In this document: positions 48,167 through 57,624 of the stretch, in pieces
How the letters are laid out: every line of letters begins with the position of its first letter
Position numbering within the stretch: position 1 is the first letter of the stretch
Assembly (NCBI RefSeq): GCF_018687785.1
Contig: NZ_LTBL01000001.1
Location: 1-64,000, forward strand
Reading direction: 5' to 3'
Origin: Methanovulcanius yangii
Lineage (GTDB): Archaea > Halobacteriota > Methanomicrobia > Methanomicrobiales > Methanomicrobiaceae
Length of the DNA: 64,000 bases
Translations under genes and position numbers: made by a program
The notes under the pieces: model-generated
What the model saw: only the letters and a program-made list of their open reading frames with translations
The model's database searches: none
What the model was told of the DNA's origin: nothing

Positions 48167-49087
48167 TCAGGATTCGGGCGGAATCAGGACGGCATCGATC
48201 ACATGAATGACACCATTGCTGCACTCGACATCGGTGACGAGGATGGCCGCCCCATTGACCTTGACACCCTCCGCGGTATCGATGGTGAGGGGACTTCCCT
48301 GGAGCGTCTCGATGGTTTCAGTGGAGATGACATCCGCCGCCATGAGCCGTCCTTCCGCCACGTGGTAGAGCAGGATGTCCGTGAGCGCTCCTTCCGGCTC
48401 TTCAAGGAGCCCTTCCACCGTTCCAGCGGGCAGCGCCGCAAAGGCGTCATCCGTCGGCGCAAAGACCGTGTAGTCCTTTGTTTCATCGCTCAGGGCGCCG
48501 TCAAGCCCTGCCGCCTGAACTGCCGTGACGAGCGTGGTGAACCTTCCGTCAGCGACCGCCGTCTCCACGATGTTGCCCTTCGGCAGCATCATCGCATCGA
48601 TGACATGGATGACGCCGTTGCTGCAGACGATATCTGCCGTGACGACCTGGGCTCCGTCGACCATTACCCCCTCTGTCGTATCAAACCGGAGCCGTTTGCC
48701 GAGAAGCGTCATTGCATCCGGCTGTGATGCCACATCCTCTGCCATCAGTTCTCCCGCTACCACATGGTAGAGGAGGATGTCCTTGAGATCCCCTTCAGGG
48801 TCCCCGAGGAGCGTCGCAACCGTTCCCTCGGGAAGTTTGTCAACCGCATCATCGGTCGGTGCAAAGACGGTGAACGGCCCTTCCCCGGAGAGCGTTCCTG
48901 TCAGTCCCGCCGCCTCGACCGCCGCAATGAGCGTCGTAAACGACCCTGCATCCTGTGCAGTTTCAATGATCGTTTTGGGCATGGGTGTGGGTGTCGGCGT
49001 CGCCTCCGGCTCTTCGGGAGTTGTACACCCGGCGACAAGCACCGCCGCCATCACCACTATGATACCCAGCAATGTCAGTGATTTCAT
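48167..49087 (-). CDS. Secreted lipoprotein with two FAS1 (fasciclin) domains
   Basis: A 306-residue protein. A signal peptide with a lipobox-like VLVAGC is followed by a Thr/Pro-rich linker and two FAS1 repeats. Each has TVFAPTDDA, DILLYHV and a final CSNGVIHVIDA segment. FAS1 domains mediate adhesion at cell surfaces. The repeats are clearly similar to each other, pointing to internal duplication. I choose the ATG at 49087, with GGGGGGTG eight or so bases upstream; an ATG nine bases earlier is too close to that site. Confidence 0.9.
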   Translation of the reverse strand: MKSLTLLGIIVVMAAVLVAGCTTPEEPEATPTPTPMPKTIIETAQDAGSFTTLIAAVEAAGLTGTLSGEGPFTVFAPTDDAVDKLPEGTVATLLGDPEGDLKDILLYHVVAGELMAEDVASQPDAMTLLGKRLRFDTTEGVMVDGAQVVTADIVCSNGVIHVIDAMMLPKGNIVETAVADGRFTTLVTAVQAAGLDGALSDETKDYTVFAPTDDAFAALPAGTVEGLLEEPEGALTDILLYHVAEGRLMAADVISTETIETLQGSPLTIDTAEGVKVNGAAILVTDVECSNGVIHVIDAVLIPPES

Positions 49088-49424
49088 TTCATACACCCCC
49101 CATCCTGTGATGGGATAGCGCGGTAATGGGTGTTCATTTACTTAATGGTTATCGGAGAGCACGGAACGGAAGTAAACCATAAAATGCAGCGCTATGATGG
49201 AAATCCTTGGAAAATACCCGGCATTCTGCAGATATTTGGCAGATACATAGAATCGCCGCATCCTTTCTGTCCAGCGCAGCTCATGCCCCCTGCATGCCGG
49301 TCGGTGCTCCGTCGTCTGCTTTTTGGTAGAGATGGCTTGCGCCGGATTCCGCCTTGTCGCCTGCAGCGGGTCGGACATACCCTTATATGGAAACACCAGC
49401 CATCACCGGGATGGTGATCCGGAT
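49088..49424. other. Intergenic region between divergent FAS1 and malic enzyme genes
   Basis: About 340 bases with no gene. A TATA-like CTTATATGG at 49382-49390 suits malic enzyme. The promoter of the FAS1 gene must lie in the first hundred bases. No strong repeat was seen. Confidence 0.5.
49382..49390 (+). promoter_or_regulatory. Candidate TATA box of the malic enzyme gene
   Basis: CTTATATGG lies about 40 bases before the ATG at 49425, allowing a transcript with a leader of some 15 bases that still contains the GGTGAT ribosome site. Confidence 0.5.
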
Positions 49425-50627
49425 ATGAATACCGAAGAGGCAGAGAGATACTATACAGAGGCGCTTGACCTGCACGAACGCCACCATGGAAAGATTGCCG
49501 TCAGTGTCAAGGTGCCGATGGAAACGAAGGATGACCTGTCCCGGGCCTATACCCCCGGCGTTGCCGGGGTCTGCCGGGCCATCGAAAAAGATCCCTCGCT
49601 TGCCTACCGGTATACGCTGAAAGGCAATTCCATTGCGATCATAAGCGATGGTTCTGCTGTCCTCGGGCTGGGAAATATCGGTGGTGTTGCCGCAATACCC
49701 GTCATGGAGGGGAAAGCGGCAATATTCAGGGAATTTGCCGGTATCGATGCATTTCCCATCTGTTTTGACCGGTATTTTCCCGATATTATCGAATCCATCC
49801 GGCATATTGCCCCGGTCTTCGGGGGCATCAACCTCGAAGATATTGCCGCCCCGCGGTGTTTTGAAATCGAGGAAGAACTGCAGGATCTCGGCATTCCGGT
49901 CATGCACGATGATCAGCACGGGACGGCGATTACCGTTCTTGCCGCCCTGATAAACGCATGCCGCGTCACCGGGAAAGAGTATGAGGATCTCAGGGTCGTC
50001 ATCTCCGGCGCCGGGGCTGCGGGATATGCCATTGCCCGGCTCCTCTGCTGTATCGGGTACCGACAGGGTATCTGCCGAAGGGTAGGCGCAATTATTGTGT
50101 GTGACCGGCAGGGCATCATTCACCGGCAGAGAAGAGGGCTCTATGATAACAAGTACAAATTCATCCTCGCCGACGAGACCAACCGTGAAGGGATGGCGGG
50201 GACACTCACCGATGCCGTCGAAGGAGCGGATGTATTCATCGGGGTGTCTGCCCCGGGACTTCTCAGTGCAGACATGGTGCGGCACATGAACGATGATCCT
50301 GTCATTTTTGCCCTTGCAAACCCCGTTCCCGAGATTTTGCCGGACGAAGCACGACGCGGAGGAGCCCGGATCGTCGCCACCGGGAGGAGCGATCTCCCGA
50401 ACCAGATCAACAATGCCCTTGCCTTCCCGGGAGTCTTCCGCGGTGCCCTCGATGCCCGTGCACCCCGCATCTCCGATGAAATGAAGGTTGCAGCGGCCCA
50501 TGGCCTTGCCGGGTATCTGCATGCACCGTCTGAAGAACACCTGCTGCCCTTTGTGACGGATCGCGGGGTCGCCCGGGCGGTGGCGGATGTGGTGATGGAA
50601 GCGGCAGAAAATGAAACGGGGCACTAG
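49425..50627 (+). CDS. Malic enzyme (oxaloacetate-decarboxylating malate dehydrogenase)
   Basis: A 400-residue short-form malic enzyme converting malate to pyruvate and CO2 with NAD(P). SRAYTPGVAGVCRAIEKDPS, ISDGSAVLGLGNIGGVAAIP and MEGKAAIFREFAGIDAFPI are the malate and metal region. MHDDQHGTAITVLAALINAC follows, then the nucleotide loop SGAGAAGYAIAR, and finally FALANPVPEI and ATGRSDLPNQINN. GGTGAT lies before the ATG at 49425; the longer frame from 49323 has no support. It probably supplies pyruvate or NADPH for biosynthesis. It converges with the sensor kinase gene, seven bases apart. Confidence 0.94.
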   Translation: MNTEEAERYYTEALDLHERHHGKIAVSVKVPMETKDDLSRAYTPGVAGVCRAIEKDPSLAYRYTLKGNSIAIISDGSAVLGLGNIGGVAAIPVMEGKAAIFREFAGIDAFPICFDRYFPDIIESIRHIAPVFGGINLEDIAAPRCFEIEEELQDLGIPVMHDDQHGTAITVLAALINACRVTGKEYEDLRVVISGAGAAGYAIARLLCCIGYRQGICRRVGAIIVCDRQGIIHRQRRGLYDNKYKFILADETNREGMAGTLTDAVEGADVFIGVSAPGLLSADMVRHMNDDPVIFALANPVPEILPDEARRGGARIVATGRSDLPNQINNALAFPGVFRGALDARAPRISDEMKVAAAHGLAGYLHAPSEEHLLPFVTDRGVARAVADVVMEAAENETGH

Positions 50628-50634
50628 ACGTTAT

Positions 50635-52938
50635 TCACGCAAACCGGAAGAGATCGGGCCCCATGGAAATCTCAAACCGTGCTCCCTCTCCCTCCGTTCC
50701 TGTTTCATGAATGGCAATGCCGGTGATGTCGAGGATGGCCCGGACCAGAAAGAGTCCGTACCCTGTGTTGCGCCCGAATCCACGATCAAATATTTTGGTC
50801 TTGAGCCTTGCGGGGACACCTTTTCCATTGTCCTCGATGGTCAGGACGCCACCGGCAGGTGTCGTATGAAATGAGATGGTGATGCGGCTTACATGCTCAC
50901 CATGGCGCAGGGCATTGTCAATGAGGTTGACGAAGACCTTGGTGAGGAGCGGGTCTGCATAGACCTCCAGCGGACCCGTCGCGGAAATGATCTCCAGCGA
51001 GGAGAGGCCCGATTCGGTCGAGACCTCGTTGACGATGTGGTCGATACGCTGCCACCGGGGGGCAAGCACCCCCATGTGCTGGTAGTCGCTGGTAAACGAG
51101 ATCTGTGTCTCGATCGTCTTTGCAAGGTCCTCAACCTTTGCGATATAGGCCGGAGCTTCATCCTGTGTAACGTCCTTCATCAGCTCGAGGTAGCCGAGAA
51201 GGGCCGTGAGGTGATTCAGGATGTCGTGGCGGGTTATGTCGGAGAGGAGATTGAGCTTCTCATTTGCCCGCTGCAGGGCTTCACGGTAGTTCCTGGTGTC
51301 GGTGATATCGATCATCGAAGCGATGATGAAGAGCGGATTCCCATCCTGTGTTTTCACAATCTTTGCAGATATATGGATGAAAAAGGGCGTTCCGTCTTTT
51401 TTCTTCACCTCGTATTCTCCGATGACCGAACCCGTCTTCCAGAACTCTGCCATTTCCTCTGATTTTCCCTCCTCTGCGAGCATGATGACCTTTCCCCTCT
51501 GTCCTGTCAGGTCTTCTTCCGCATCATATCCCCACATCTTTCTGAATGCCCTGTTCACGTAGGTAAGGTTTCCCTCGGGGTCGAGGATGGATATGGCCGT
51601 GGGGGAGGATTCGATGGCATTCTCCTTGATAAGGGTCATCTCCTGCAGGGCCCCTTCCGCCTCCTTAAGTTTGCGCAGGTCCATGATTGACACAACGGTC
51701 TGGCGGGTTCCGGGGATGAGGGCTACCGTGCCAAAGACATCAATAATCTGGCCGCTGGCACTTTTTATTGAAAATTCGTAGTTATTCGGGACACCTGCGG
51801 GGTCGATATGGCGAAGACGGGTATATTCCATGAGCCGGGGAAGATCCTTTTCACAAACCACGGACGTCCATTTGATCTTCCGTTCGATATTGGAAAGCGG
51901 GTATCCCGAGAGCCGGGCCATTTCCCTGTTGGCGTGGGAGACGGTGAGGTCGTCTTCAAGGATTACCGTCGCCGTGCCGGTCGTCTCAAAGAGGGTCCGG
52001 TAGAGTTCTTCCGAGCGCTGGAGGGCTGCCTCGGCCGTTCTCTGTTTTTCAGCCGACTCCATGGCGTGGAAGGCGAAGGCAAGGTCGTCTGCCAGATCTG
52101 CAAAGAGTTTACGCTCATCCTCGTCTTCTGCAAATTGTTTCGGGAGGGATGCCGATATGACCCCGAACATGCGACCCCTGCTCATGATCCTGACGATCAT
52201 ATTGCTCATGTACCTGTGCTCGGCATAGAGCGGGCACGAGGAACAGGTAACTTCGGGTTTGTCGTACATGACGAGCCCCCCTGTATTCAGGGCCTTTTTC
52301 ATGCATGAGGGAAACCTGCCCTCTATGATCTCCTCCCTGAAATGGACAAAATCAGTTCCGATGCCCGATTCTGCAAATTTCACGAAGGGGAGCGATTCAT
52401 CGGAGAGTCCGATCCATACATGATGGTATCCTCGTGTTTCCGTCAGCAGTTCACAGACCCGGTGTATGAGCTGATCAGGATCCTTCTCCATACTGATCAG
52501 CTGGTGAACGTTTCTTATGGCGAGAAGAACGCTGTTGAGGTGAGCGTTTTTCTTCTCCGATGTACGTCGCCGCACCCCCTGGTTGATCTTATGGACCAGT
52601 TCGGCAAACTGTGCTTTCGGAGCCCCTCCTTTCTGGAGATAGAAATCTGCACCGCTGTTTATGGCCTCGATGGCCACCTCTTCGCGGCCTCTCCCGGTAA
52701 ATATGATGAACGGGATATGCGGGTCATTTGTACGGACTGCCTGAAGAAATTCTATGCCGTTCATTCCCGGCATCTCGTAATCGGAAATGATGGCGTCGAA
52801 CGGTTCTGACGAGAGCAGTTCCAGAGCATCTGGTGCATTCGTGGCCGATATCACCTGCATATCCCCTGTTTTCTCGAGAAAAATTTTCCCGATCTCCAAC
52901 AGTGCCGGCTCGTCATCAACAAGAAGGATCCGTTTCAT
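50635..52938 (-). CDS. Hybrid sensor kinase: receiver, GAF, two PAS and kinase domains
   Basis: A 767-residue cytoplasmic protein. A receiver domain occupies residues 1-125, with phospho-acceptor Asp53 in ISDYEMPGMNG. A GAF domain follows (about 135-300, with a CSSCPLYAE segment), then two PAS domains (about 308-425 and 430-555). The kinase has an H-box ITRHDILNHLTALLGY with His571, N-box NLIDNALRHG, G1 DNGKGVP and G2 GYGLFLVR. The placement of the receiver at the N-terminus suggests that it relays signals from another kinase. The downstream target is unknown. Confidence 0.93.
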   Translation of the reverse strand: MKRILLVDDEPALLEIGKIFLEKTGDMQVISATNAPDALELLSSEPFDAIISDYEMPGMNGIEFLQAVRTNDPHIPFIIFTGRGREEVAIEAINSGADFYLQKGGAPKAQFAELVHKINQGVRRRTSEKKNAHLNSVLLAIRNVHQLISMEKDPDQLIHRVCELLTETRGYHHVWIGLSDESLPFVKFAESGIGTDFVHFREEIIEGRFPSCMKKALNTGGLVMYDKPEVTCSSCPLYAEHRYMSNMIVRIMSRGRMFGVISASLPKQFAEDEDERKLFADLADDLAFAFHAMESAEKQRTAEAALQRSEELYRTLFETTGTATVILEDDLTVSHANREMARLSGYPLSNIERKIKWTSVVCEKDLPRLMEYTRLRHIDPAGVPNNYEFSIKSASGQIIDVFGTVALIPGTRQTVVSIMDLRKLKEAEGALQEMTLIKENAIESSPTAISILDPEGNLTYVNRAFRKMWGYDAEEDLTGQRGKVIMLAEEGKSEEMAEFWKTGSVIGEYEVKKKDGTPFFIHISAKIVKTQDGNPLFIIASMIDITDTRNYREALQRANEKLNLLSDITRHDILNHLTALLGYLELMKDVTQDEAPAYIAKVEDLAKTIETQISFTSDYQHMGVLAPRWQRIDHIVNEVSTESGLSSLEIISATGPLEVYADPLLTKVFVNLIDNALRHGEHVSRITISFHTTPAGGVLTIEDNGKGVPARLKTKIFDRGFGRNTGYGLFLVRAILDITGIAIHETGTEGEGARFEISMGPDLFRFA

Positions 52939-53082
52939 GGCAAAACCAATTAATTGCTTTAAAACGTTTGCCGAGCAGCTGATAAAAATATGGATACGTG
53001 CCGGCGACCGAACGGGGATGAGTGGATGTCACCTCCCTTCGGGCGACTGCAGGTATTATGAACCTGGAGCATATCTTAGAGC

Positions 53083-54399
53083 ATGCAACCTCTCATTACA
53101 ACCGAACCCCCGGGGCCCAGGGCACGTGCCATTCTTGAACGTGATGCGGAGGTGATCTCGCAGTGTATGGTGCGCGAGTATCCGCTCGTCCTCGACCGTG
53201 CGGAGGGAATGAACCTCTGGGACGTCGACGGCAACCGGTACCTCGACTTCTCCGCGGGGATTGCCGTGATGAATGTCGGATGGAATCACCCTGATGTGGT
53301 ACGGGCTGTTACGGAACAGGTTCCGAAGCTCTCTCACGGGGCATTTCTCGATTTCTGTTCCGAAATGCCCATCCGGTTTGCGGAAAAACTGGTCTCAATG
53401 CTCCCCGCCGGGCTCGACCGAATCTATCTCTCCAATTCCGGAGCCGAAACGGTGGAGGCGGCGATGAAACTTGCCCGCTATCATACCCAGCGCAAATACT
53501 TCATCTCCTTCTATGGGGGATTTCACGGCAGGACCTATGGTGCAATGAGCCTGACTGCGGCCAAGGTCATCCAGCGTAAGGGATTCGGCCCGTTTTTGCC
53601 CGTGATCCATGTCCCATATCCCGACCCGTATCGTCCCTTCGGGTTCAGCACCGGAACCTGTGATGTGGACGTCATCCGTTATATAAAAGAGGAGATCTTC
53701 CGGACCGAGGTCTCCCCCGAGGAGGTGGCGGCAATCGTTGTCGAAGCCGTCCAGGGGGAAGGAGGGTATATCGTTCCGCCCAAGGACTTTCTACGTCAGC
53801 TCCGGGAAATCTGTGATGAACACGGCATTCTCCTCATCGTCGATGAGGTCCAGTCCGGATGCATGCGGACGGGCCGGTTCCTCGCGTCGGAGCACTTTGG
53901 GGTTGTCCCCGATATCGTGACCCTCTCTAAGGCAATCGGCGGCGGGTATCCCCTCGGCGTGACGGTTGCGTCCGATGAGATCATGACCTGGCCCCCCGGT
54001 TCCCATGCCAGCACCTTCGGTGGTAACAATGTATCGTGTGCCGCGGGACTTGCAGTCCTGAATATCCTGGATGCCCCCGGGTTTGGGGATCACGTCATGG
54101 AGATGGGAGCATACCTGATGGATCGTCTCATGATCCTCAGGGAGAAATACGAGATCATCGGCGACATACGCGGCATCGGACTGATGATCGGCATCGAGAT
54201 TGTACGGGACAGGGAAACAAAGCAGCGCGCCAGGGAGGAGCGCAATGCGGTTCTGAATGAAGCCTTCAAAAACGGACTGACACTGCTTCCCGCGGGCGAA
54301 TCGGTCATTCGTTTCTCTCCGCCGCTCCTCATCGAAAAGGAGGATATCGATACCGGAATTGAGATTCTCGACCGTGCCTTTGATGTTGTGTGCCGGTAA
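53083..54399 (+). CDS. Class III PLP-dependent aminotransferase (GabT/ArgD-like)
   Basis: A 438-residue aminotransferase. SNSGAETVEAAMKLARYHTQ and FYGGFHGRTYGAMSLTA are the cofactor-phosphate region, LLIVDEVQSGCMRTGRFLA holds the PLP Asp, and TLSKAIGGGYPLG holds the PLP Lys. It most resembles acetylornithine/4-aminobutyrate aminotransferases. Exact substrates cannot be read from sequence. Arginine genes are not adjacent. The ATG at 53083 has no strong ribosome site. Confidence 0.9.
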   Translation: MQPLITTEPPGPRARAILERDAEVISQCMVREYPLVLDRAEGMNLWDVDGNRYLDFSAGIAVMNVGWNHPDVVRAVTEQVPKLSHGAFLDFCSEMPIRFAEKLVSMLPAGLDRIYLSNSGAETVEAAMKLARYHTQRKYFISFYGGFHGRTYGAMSLTAAKVIQRKGFGPFLPVIHVPYPDPYRPFGFSTGTCDVDVIRYIKEEIFRTEVSPEEVAAIVVEAVQGEGGYIVPPKDFLRQLREICDEHGILLIVDEVQSGCMRTGRFLASEHFGVVPDIVTLSKAIGGGYPLGVTVASDEIMTWPPGSHASTFGGNNVSCAAGLAVLNILDAPGFGDHVMEMGAYLMDRLMILREKYEIIGDIRGIGLMIGIEIVRDRETKQRAREERNAVLNEAFKNGLTLLPAGESVIRFSPPLLIEKEDIDTGIEILDRAFDVVCR

Positions 54400-54424
54400 G
54401 TGGGGAACATCCACCCGGCACCAG

Positions 54425-54435
54425 ATATTTATATT
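54425..54435 (+). promoter_or_regulatory. Candidate TATA box of the HEAT-repeat gene
   Basis: ATATTTATATT lies 35-45 bases before the ATG at 54470, leaving a short leader that still includes the GGAGGGGAG ribosome site. Confidence 0.55.
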
Positions 54436-54469
54436 CTTACCGGAAAGTTTCAGGTACAGGAGGGGAGAT

Positions 54470-55018
54470 ATGCAAAATAAAATGCTCAGGCAGACGGGTG
54501 ACATCACAAGGGATCGCGAGCAGATTCTGGCATATATGAAGACGCGGCGGGACGATGTGCCGGAATACATCAGACTCCTAAAAAATCCTCACCAGCTCTA
54601 CCGGAGAAAGGCGGCCACCCGCCTGGGCGAGATCGGGGACAAGCGGGCGGTAGTTCCTCTCATAGGAGCACTGGAAGATAAGGCTCTTGAAGTGCAGTAT
54701 GTCACGGTAAAATCGCTGGGCATGCTAAGAGACAAACGGGCGGTCGAACCTCTCATCGGTTGTCTGACATCCGAAGAAAAATGGCTGCGGCAGGGGGCGG
54801 CCCATTCCCTTGGCCAGATTGGCGACTCCCGTGCGATAGACCCGCTCATACCTCTCCTGAACGACACCCATCACGATGTCAAGGCGCATGCGGCCTGGGC
54901 ACTCGGCCAGTTGGGCGACCCGAAGGCAGTCGAGCCACTGACACCGCTTCTCAAGGACGAACGTGAGGATGTGAGAAGAGCGGCGGAAGAGGCGATTGCA
55001 AAACTGAAGAACAAATAG
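54470..55018 (+). CDS. HEAT/PBS-lyase-repeat protein
   Basis: A 182-residue protein with four or five helical repeats of about 31 residues, each with a phrase such as GEIGDKRAVVPLIGAL, LRDKRAVEPLIGCL, GQIGDSRAIDPLIPLL or GQLGDPKAVEPLTPLL. These HEAT-like repeats make protein-binding surfaces; some relatives attach bilins, but nothing here points to pigment. AGGAGGGGAG directly precedes the ATG at 54470. Confidence 0.92.
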   Translation: MQNKMLRQTGDITRDREQILAYMKTRRDDVPEYIRLLKNPHQLYRRKAATRLGEIGDKRAVVPLIGALEDKALEVQYVTVKSLGMLRDKRAVEPLIGCLTSEEKWLRQGAAHSLGQIGDSRAIDPLIPLLNDTHHDVKAHAAWALGQLGDPKAVEPLTPLLKDEREDVRRAAEEAIAKLKNK

Positions 55019-55256
55019 ATACGGTGCCTGTCCCCGCCAATTTTTTTAATCGGCAGGCTGCGCCTCTGAAAAATTGGGAAATTGTACCCTTTTTTGCATG
55101 CAGATAGTGTAACCAGCCACGGATGAGTTGTCATCAGGGCATACGGTGCAATCAGGGTTTCATCGAAAGCCGGCAGAACCATTATTGGGCGGGGGGACAA
55201 TTCTCCCGTAACCTCAGACGGGATGATCAATGTCGGACTGAGGGGGGGTGATCCTG

Positions 55257-56033
55257 ATGAAGAAACATTTTTTAGTTGGAGGAATTCTGATACTTGCCGT
55301 TCTGGTTCTTGCCGGGACGGCGGTGGCGGCACCGCCCGAAGATCAGAAACTTTCGGTGGAGGAGATCCGTGGAGAACTGGTTGCGATTCAAAGCGAGATT
55401 GATGAGATCAACGAGCACCTCGACGAAGGCGCAGATCTCAGTGAAATCGAGGCGCGAATCAGCACGATTGAAGCGAACATTACTGTACTGGAGGGAGCTC
55501 TTGCATTGCTGGAAGGGAATGTGAGCACGCTCGAAGGGGATATGCAGACCCTTACGGGGACGGAATATGCCACGGAAGTGGCCGGAGGTTCACAGGCACA
55601 TGAGAACCGTGCGCCCTATATGGGGCTGAATTATATCATCTGTATGCAGGGACTGTATCCAGCACGCTCCTTTGCTTCGGCAAGTGGCGATGACGAGGGT
55701 CTTGTTGTTGCAAGTGGCATCGGCGAAGGGACTCTGGGAGAGGTGACCCTCTTTGCCGGTAATTTTGCCCCCCGGAACTGGGCGTTCTGTCAGGGGCAGC
55801 TACTTCCGATTAGCCAGAATGCGGCCCTGTTCTCCATCCTCGGGACAACCTACGGTGGAGACGGGAGAACCACGTTTGCTCTCCCTGACCTGAGGGGCCG
55901 GGTGGTGGTAGGAGATGGCTACGGGCCGGGGCTCTCGTCTGTCCGTCTGGGGCAGACGGGCGGTGTGGAACAGGTGACATTAACCACCAGTCAACTTCCC
56001 GCCCACCTTCACGGGTTCTCCCTGTATCTCTGA
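55257..56033 (+). CDS. Secreted coiled-coil protein with phage tail-collar domain
   Basis: A 258-residue protein. It has a signal peptide (GILILAVLVLAGTAVAA), then a coiled coil of heptads (residues 35-100; IRGELVAIQSEIDEINEHL and further leucine/isoleucine heptads), then NYIICMQGLYPAR. Last comes a tail-collar (MdpB/phage short-fibre) domain with WAFCQGQLLPISQNAAL, GTTYGGDGRTTFALPDLRG and LPAHLHGF. The domain is known in phage fibres and in secreted bacterial proteins. The coiled coil suggests a trimer. A GGGGGGGTGAT ribosome site precedes the ATG at 55257. Confidence 0.88.
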   Translation: MKKHFLVGGILILAVLVLAGTAVAAPPEDQKLSVEEIRGELVAIQSEIDEINEHLDEGADLSEIEARISTIEANITVLEGALALLEGNVSTLEGDMQTLTGTEYATEVAGGSQAHENRAPYMGLNYIICMQGLYPARSFASASGDDEGLVVASGIGEGTLGEVTLFAGNFAPRNWAFCQGQLLPISQNAALFSILGTTYGGDGRTTFALPDLRGRVVVGDGYGPGLSSVRLGQTGGVEQVTLTTSQLPAHLHGFSLYL

Positions 56034-56323
56034 GAATTCCCTCTCCATTTTTATACGTCAGCAAAAGGACAGATGATGCACTGGAAAATATGGATGTGAG
56101 CAGTGCCGGGGGTGCGTGAACAGACGTGGTGTGTCTCGTTTGTGATGAGCTGTATCGAATGGGTTATAGGGAACCGACGCAGATCACATCCATTTGAAAG
56201 TATTACTCAATAATAATTTAGTCTTATTTATTATGATAAATTTTTAAATACGTAAATTGAGGGGATCTATGCGGAGATGAGCAGGCTGGCGATGCCCGGG
56301 GGTGGATGTGGCATGTTCGGCCG
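56034..56323. other. AT-rich intergenic region between convergent genes
   Basis: About 290 bases without a gene. From 56200 to 56260 it is very AT-rich, with ATTTATTATGATAAATTTTT as a run of T and A, in contrast to the surrounding GC-rich genes. It probably contains transcription terminators for both convergent genes. Confidence 0.45.
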
Positions 56324-57448
56324 CTACCTTTCAGACGGTTCATCCACCGGCACCCTGCACTCCCGGAGAAGCTCTGGATAATCATCAAACCACACGGCGT
56401 CCGGGTTGCGGGGGAATACCATGAACTTCCCAATATCCTCCCGGCGGGCGGCCTGATGGTACTTGAAGTAGATGCACTCATCGTCGAGCCCGATGGTGCG
56501 GATCTTTCCCGTCCGGTGCGACATCGCAAAGACCGGCCGTTTCGCAAGCCCTGAACAGTGCGATTTTGCCTGCTCAAATATCTGATATGCCTCTTCCACG
56601 GGAACGGCAAAGTGGCGGTTTCCAAGAGTCGGGCGGCACTGGAAGATATAATACGGGGCGACACCTGCAAAGGAGAGGTTTCGCAGGAGGTCGGCGAGGA
56701 CACTGGGGTTGTCATTGATCCCGCGGAGGAGTGGTGTCTGGTTGGCGAGGATGGCGCCTGCCTTCTGGAGGAGGTCGAGTCCCTCGATAGCCACATCCGT
56801 CAGTTCCCGCGGATGCACGAAATGGGTGACGACATAGATGCGCTGTTCCGGGGTGCTGAACTTCCGGATCATCTCCAGCAGCGAGGGGTCGTTCATCACC
56901 CGGTACGGGTTTGTGACGGGGATCCGTGATCCGATGCGGACGATCTTCACATGCTCGATAGCCCTGACTTCCCGGATGATCGCCTCAAGACGCCGGGTGG
57001 AGAGAAAGAGCGGGTCCCCGCCGGAAAGAAGAACGTTCGTTATCTCCGGGTGGGCCCTTATATATGCAAGTCCCTGCGAGAGATCCCGTGCCACCTCGGT
57101 GTTCATCCGCATGAAGAGGCGCTTTCGAAAGCAGTAGCGGCAGTACCCCGCACAGCGGTTGGTAAGGAGGAGAAGGGCGGTCTGGTCATATTTATGCTCG
57201 ACGCCGGGAGCAACCACATAGGCACTCTCCTGCGAAGCATCAAGGCTTCCCCATTCCTCAAGCTCCTTCGGGTCGGGGATGGCAATCCTTCGGATGGGGT
57301 CGTCCGGGTCCTCCCAGTTAATAAGGGAGAGATAGTAGGTGTTTGAGCGAAAAGGGAATTTTTCTGTCACCTTTCCGAGGCGGAGATGTTCTTCTTCAGA
57401 CAACTGGGGAATGTCCCTGATATTTGTGAGATATTTTGGTCCGCCCAT
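56324..57448 (-). CDS. KamA-family radical SAM protein
   Basis: A 374-residue lysine-2,3-aminomutase-like enzyme. The cluster motif is CAGYCRYCFRKRLFM and the family phrase is [11 protein letters not shown]. Unlike AblA at 24304, it lacks the PGGAGK segment; SHRTGKIRTIG is the only similar lysine, so PLP binding is uncertain. It is shorter and has no acetyltransferase next to it, so it is not a second osmolyte gene. The ATG at 57448 follows a GGTGCC. The substrate is unknown. Confidence 0.85.
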   Translation of the reverse strand: MGGPKYLTNIRDIPQLSEEEHLRLGKVTEKFPFRSNTYYLSLINWEDPDDPIRRIAIPDPKELEEWGSLDASQESAYVVAPGVEHKYDQTALLLLTNRCAGYCRYCFRKRLFMRMNTEVARDLSQGLAYIRAHPEITNVLLSGGDPLFLSTRRLEAIIREVRAIEHVKIVRIGSRIPVTNPYRVMNDPSLLEMIRKFSTPEQRIYVVTHFVHPRELTDVAIEGLDLLQKAGAILANQTPLLRGINDNPSVLADLLRNLSFAGVAPYYIFQCRPTLGNRHFAVPVEEAYQIFEQAKSHCSGLAKRPVFAMSHRTGKIRTIGLDDECIYFKYHQAARREDIGKFMVFPRNPDAVWFDDYPELLRECRVPVDEPSER

Positions 57449-57624
57449 GATACAGGCACCAATCTCCCTTTTGGTATTTGACAATTCCTGTGGAATGAAT
57501 GATCGCCCATTCCTTTCATGGGAATGACCGAAACAGGTGGCTTTCACCTCTCCTCCCTGTCCATGCACGTGGCGACGGCTCTTGAATTCGATGGCAAAAA
57601 AAAATGAAAAATGTTGGAATAGTG

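Noticed and set aside
49383-50624. 413-residue minus-strand frame
   Set aside because: It is antisense to malic enzyme and shows no domain of its own.
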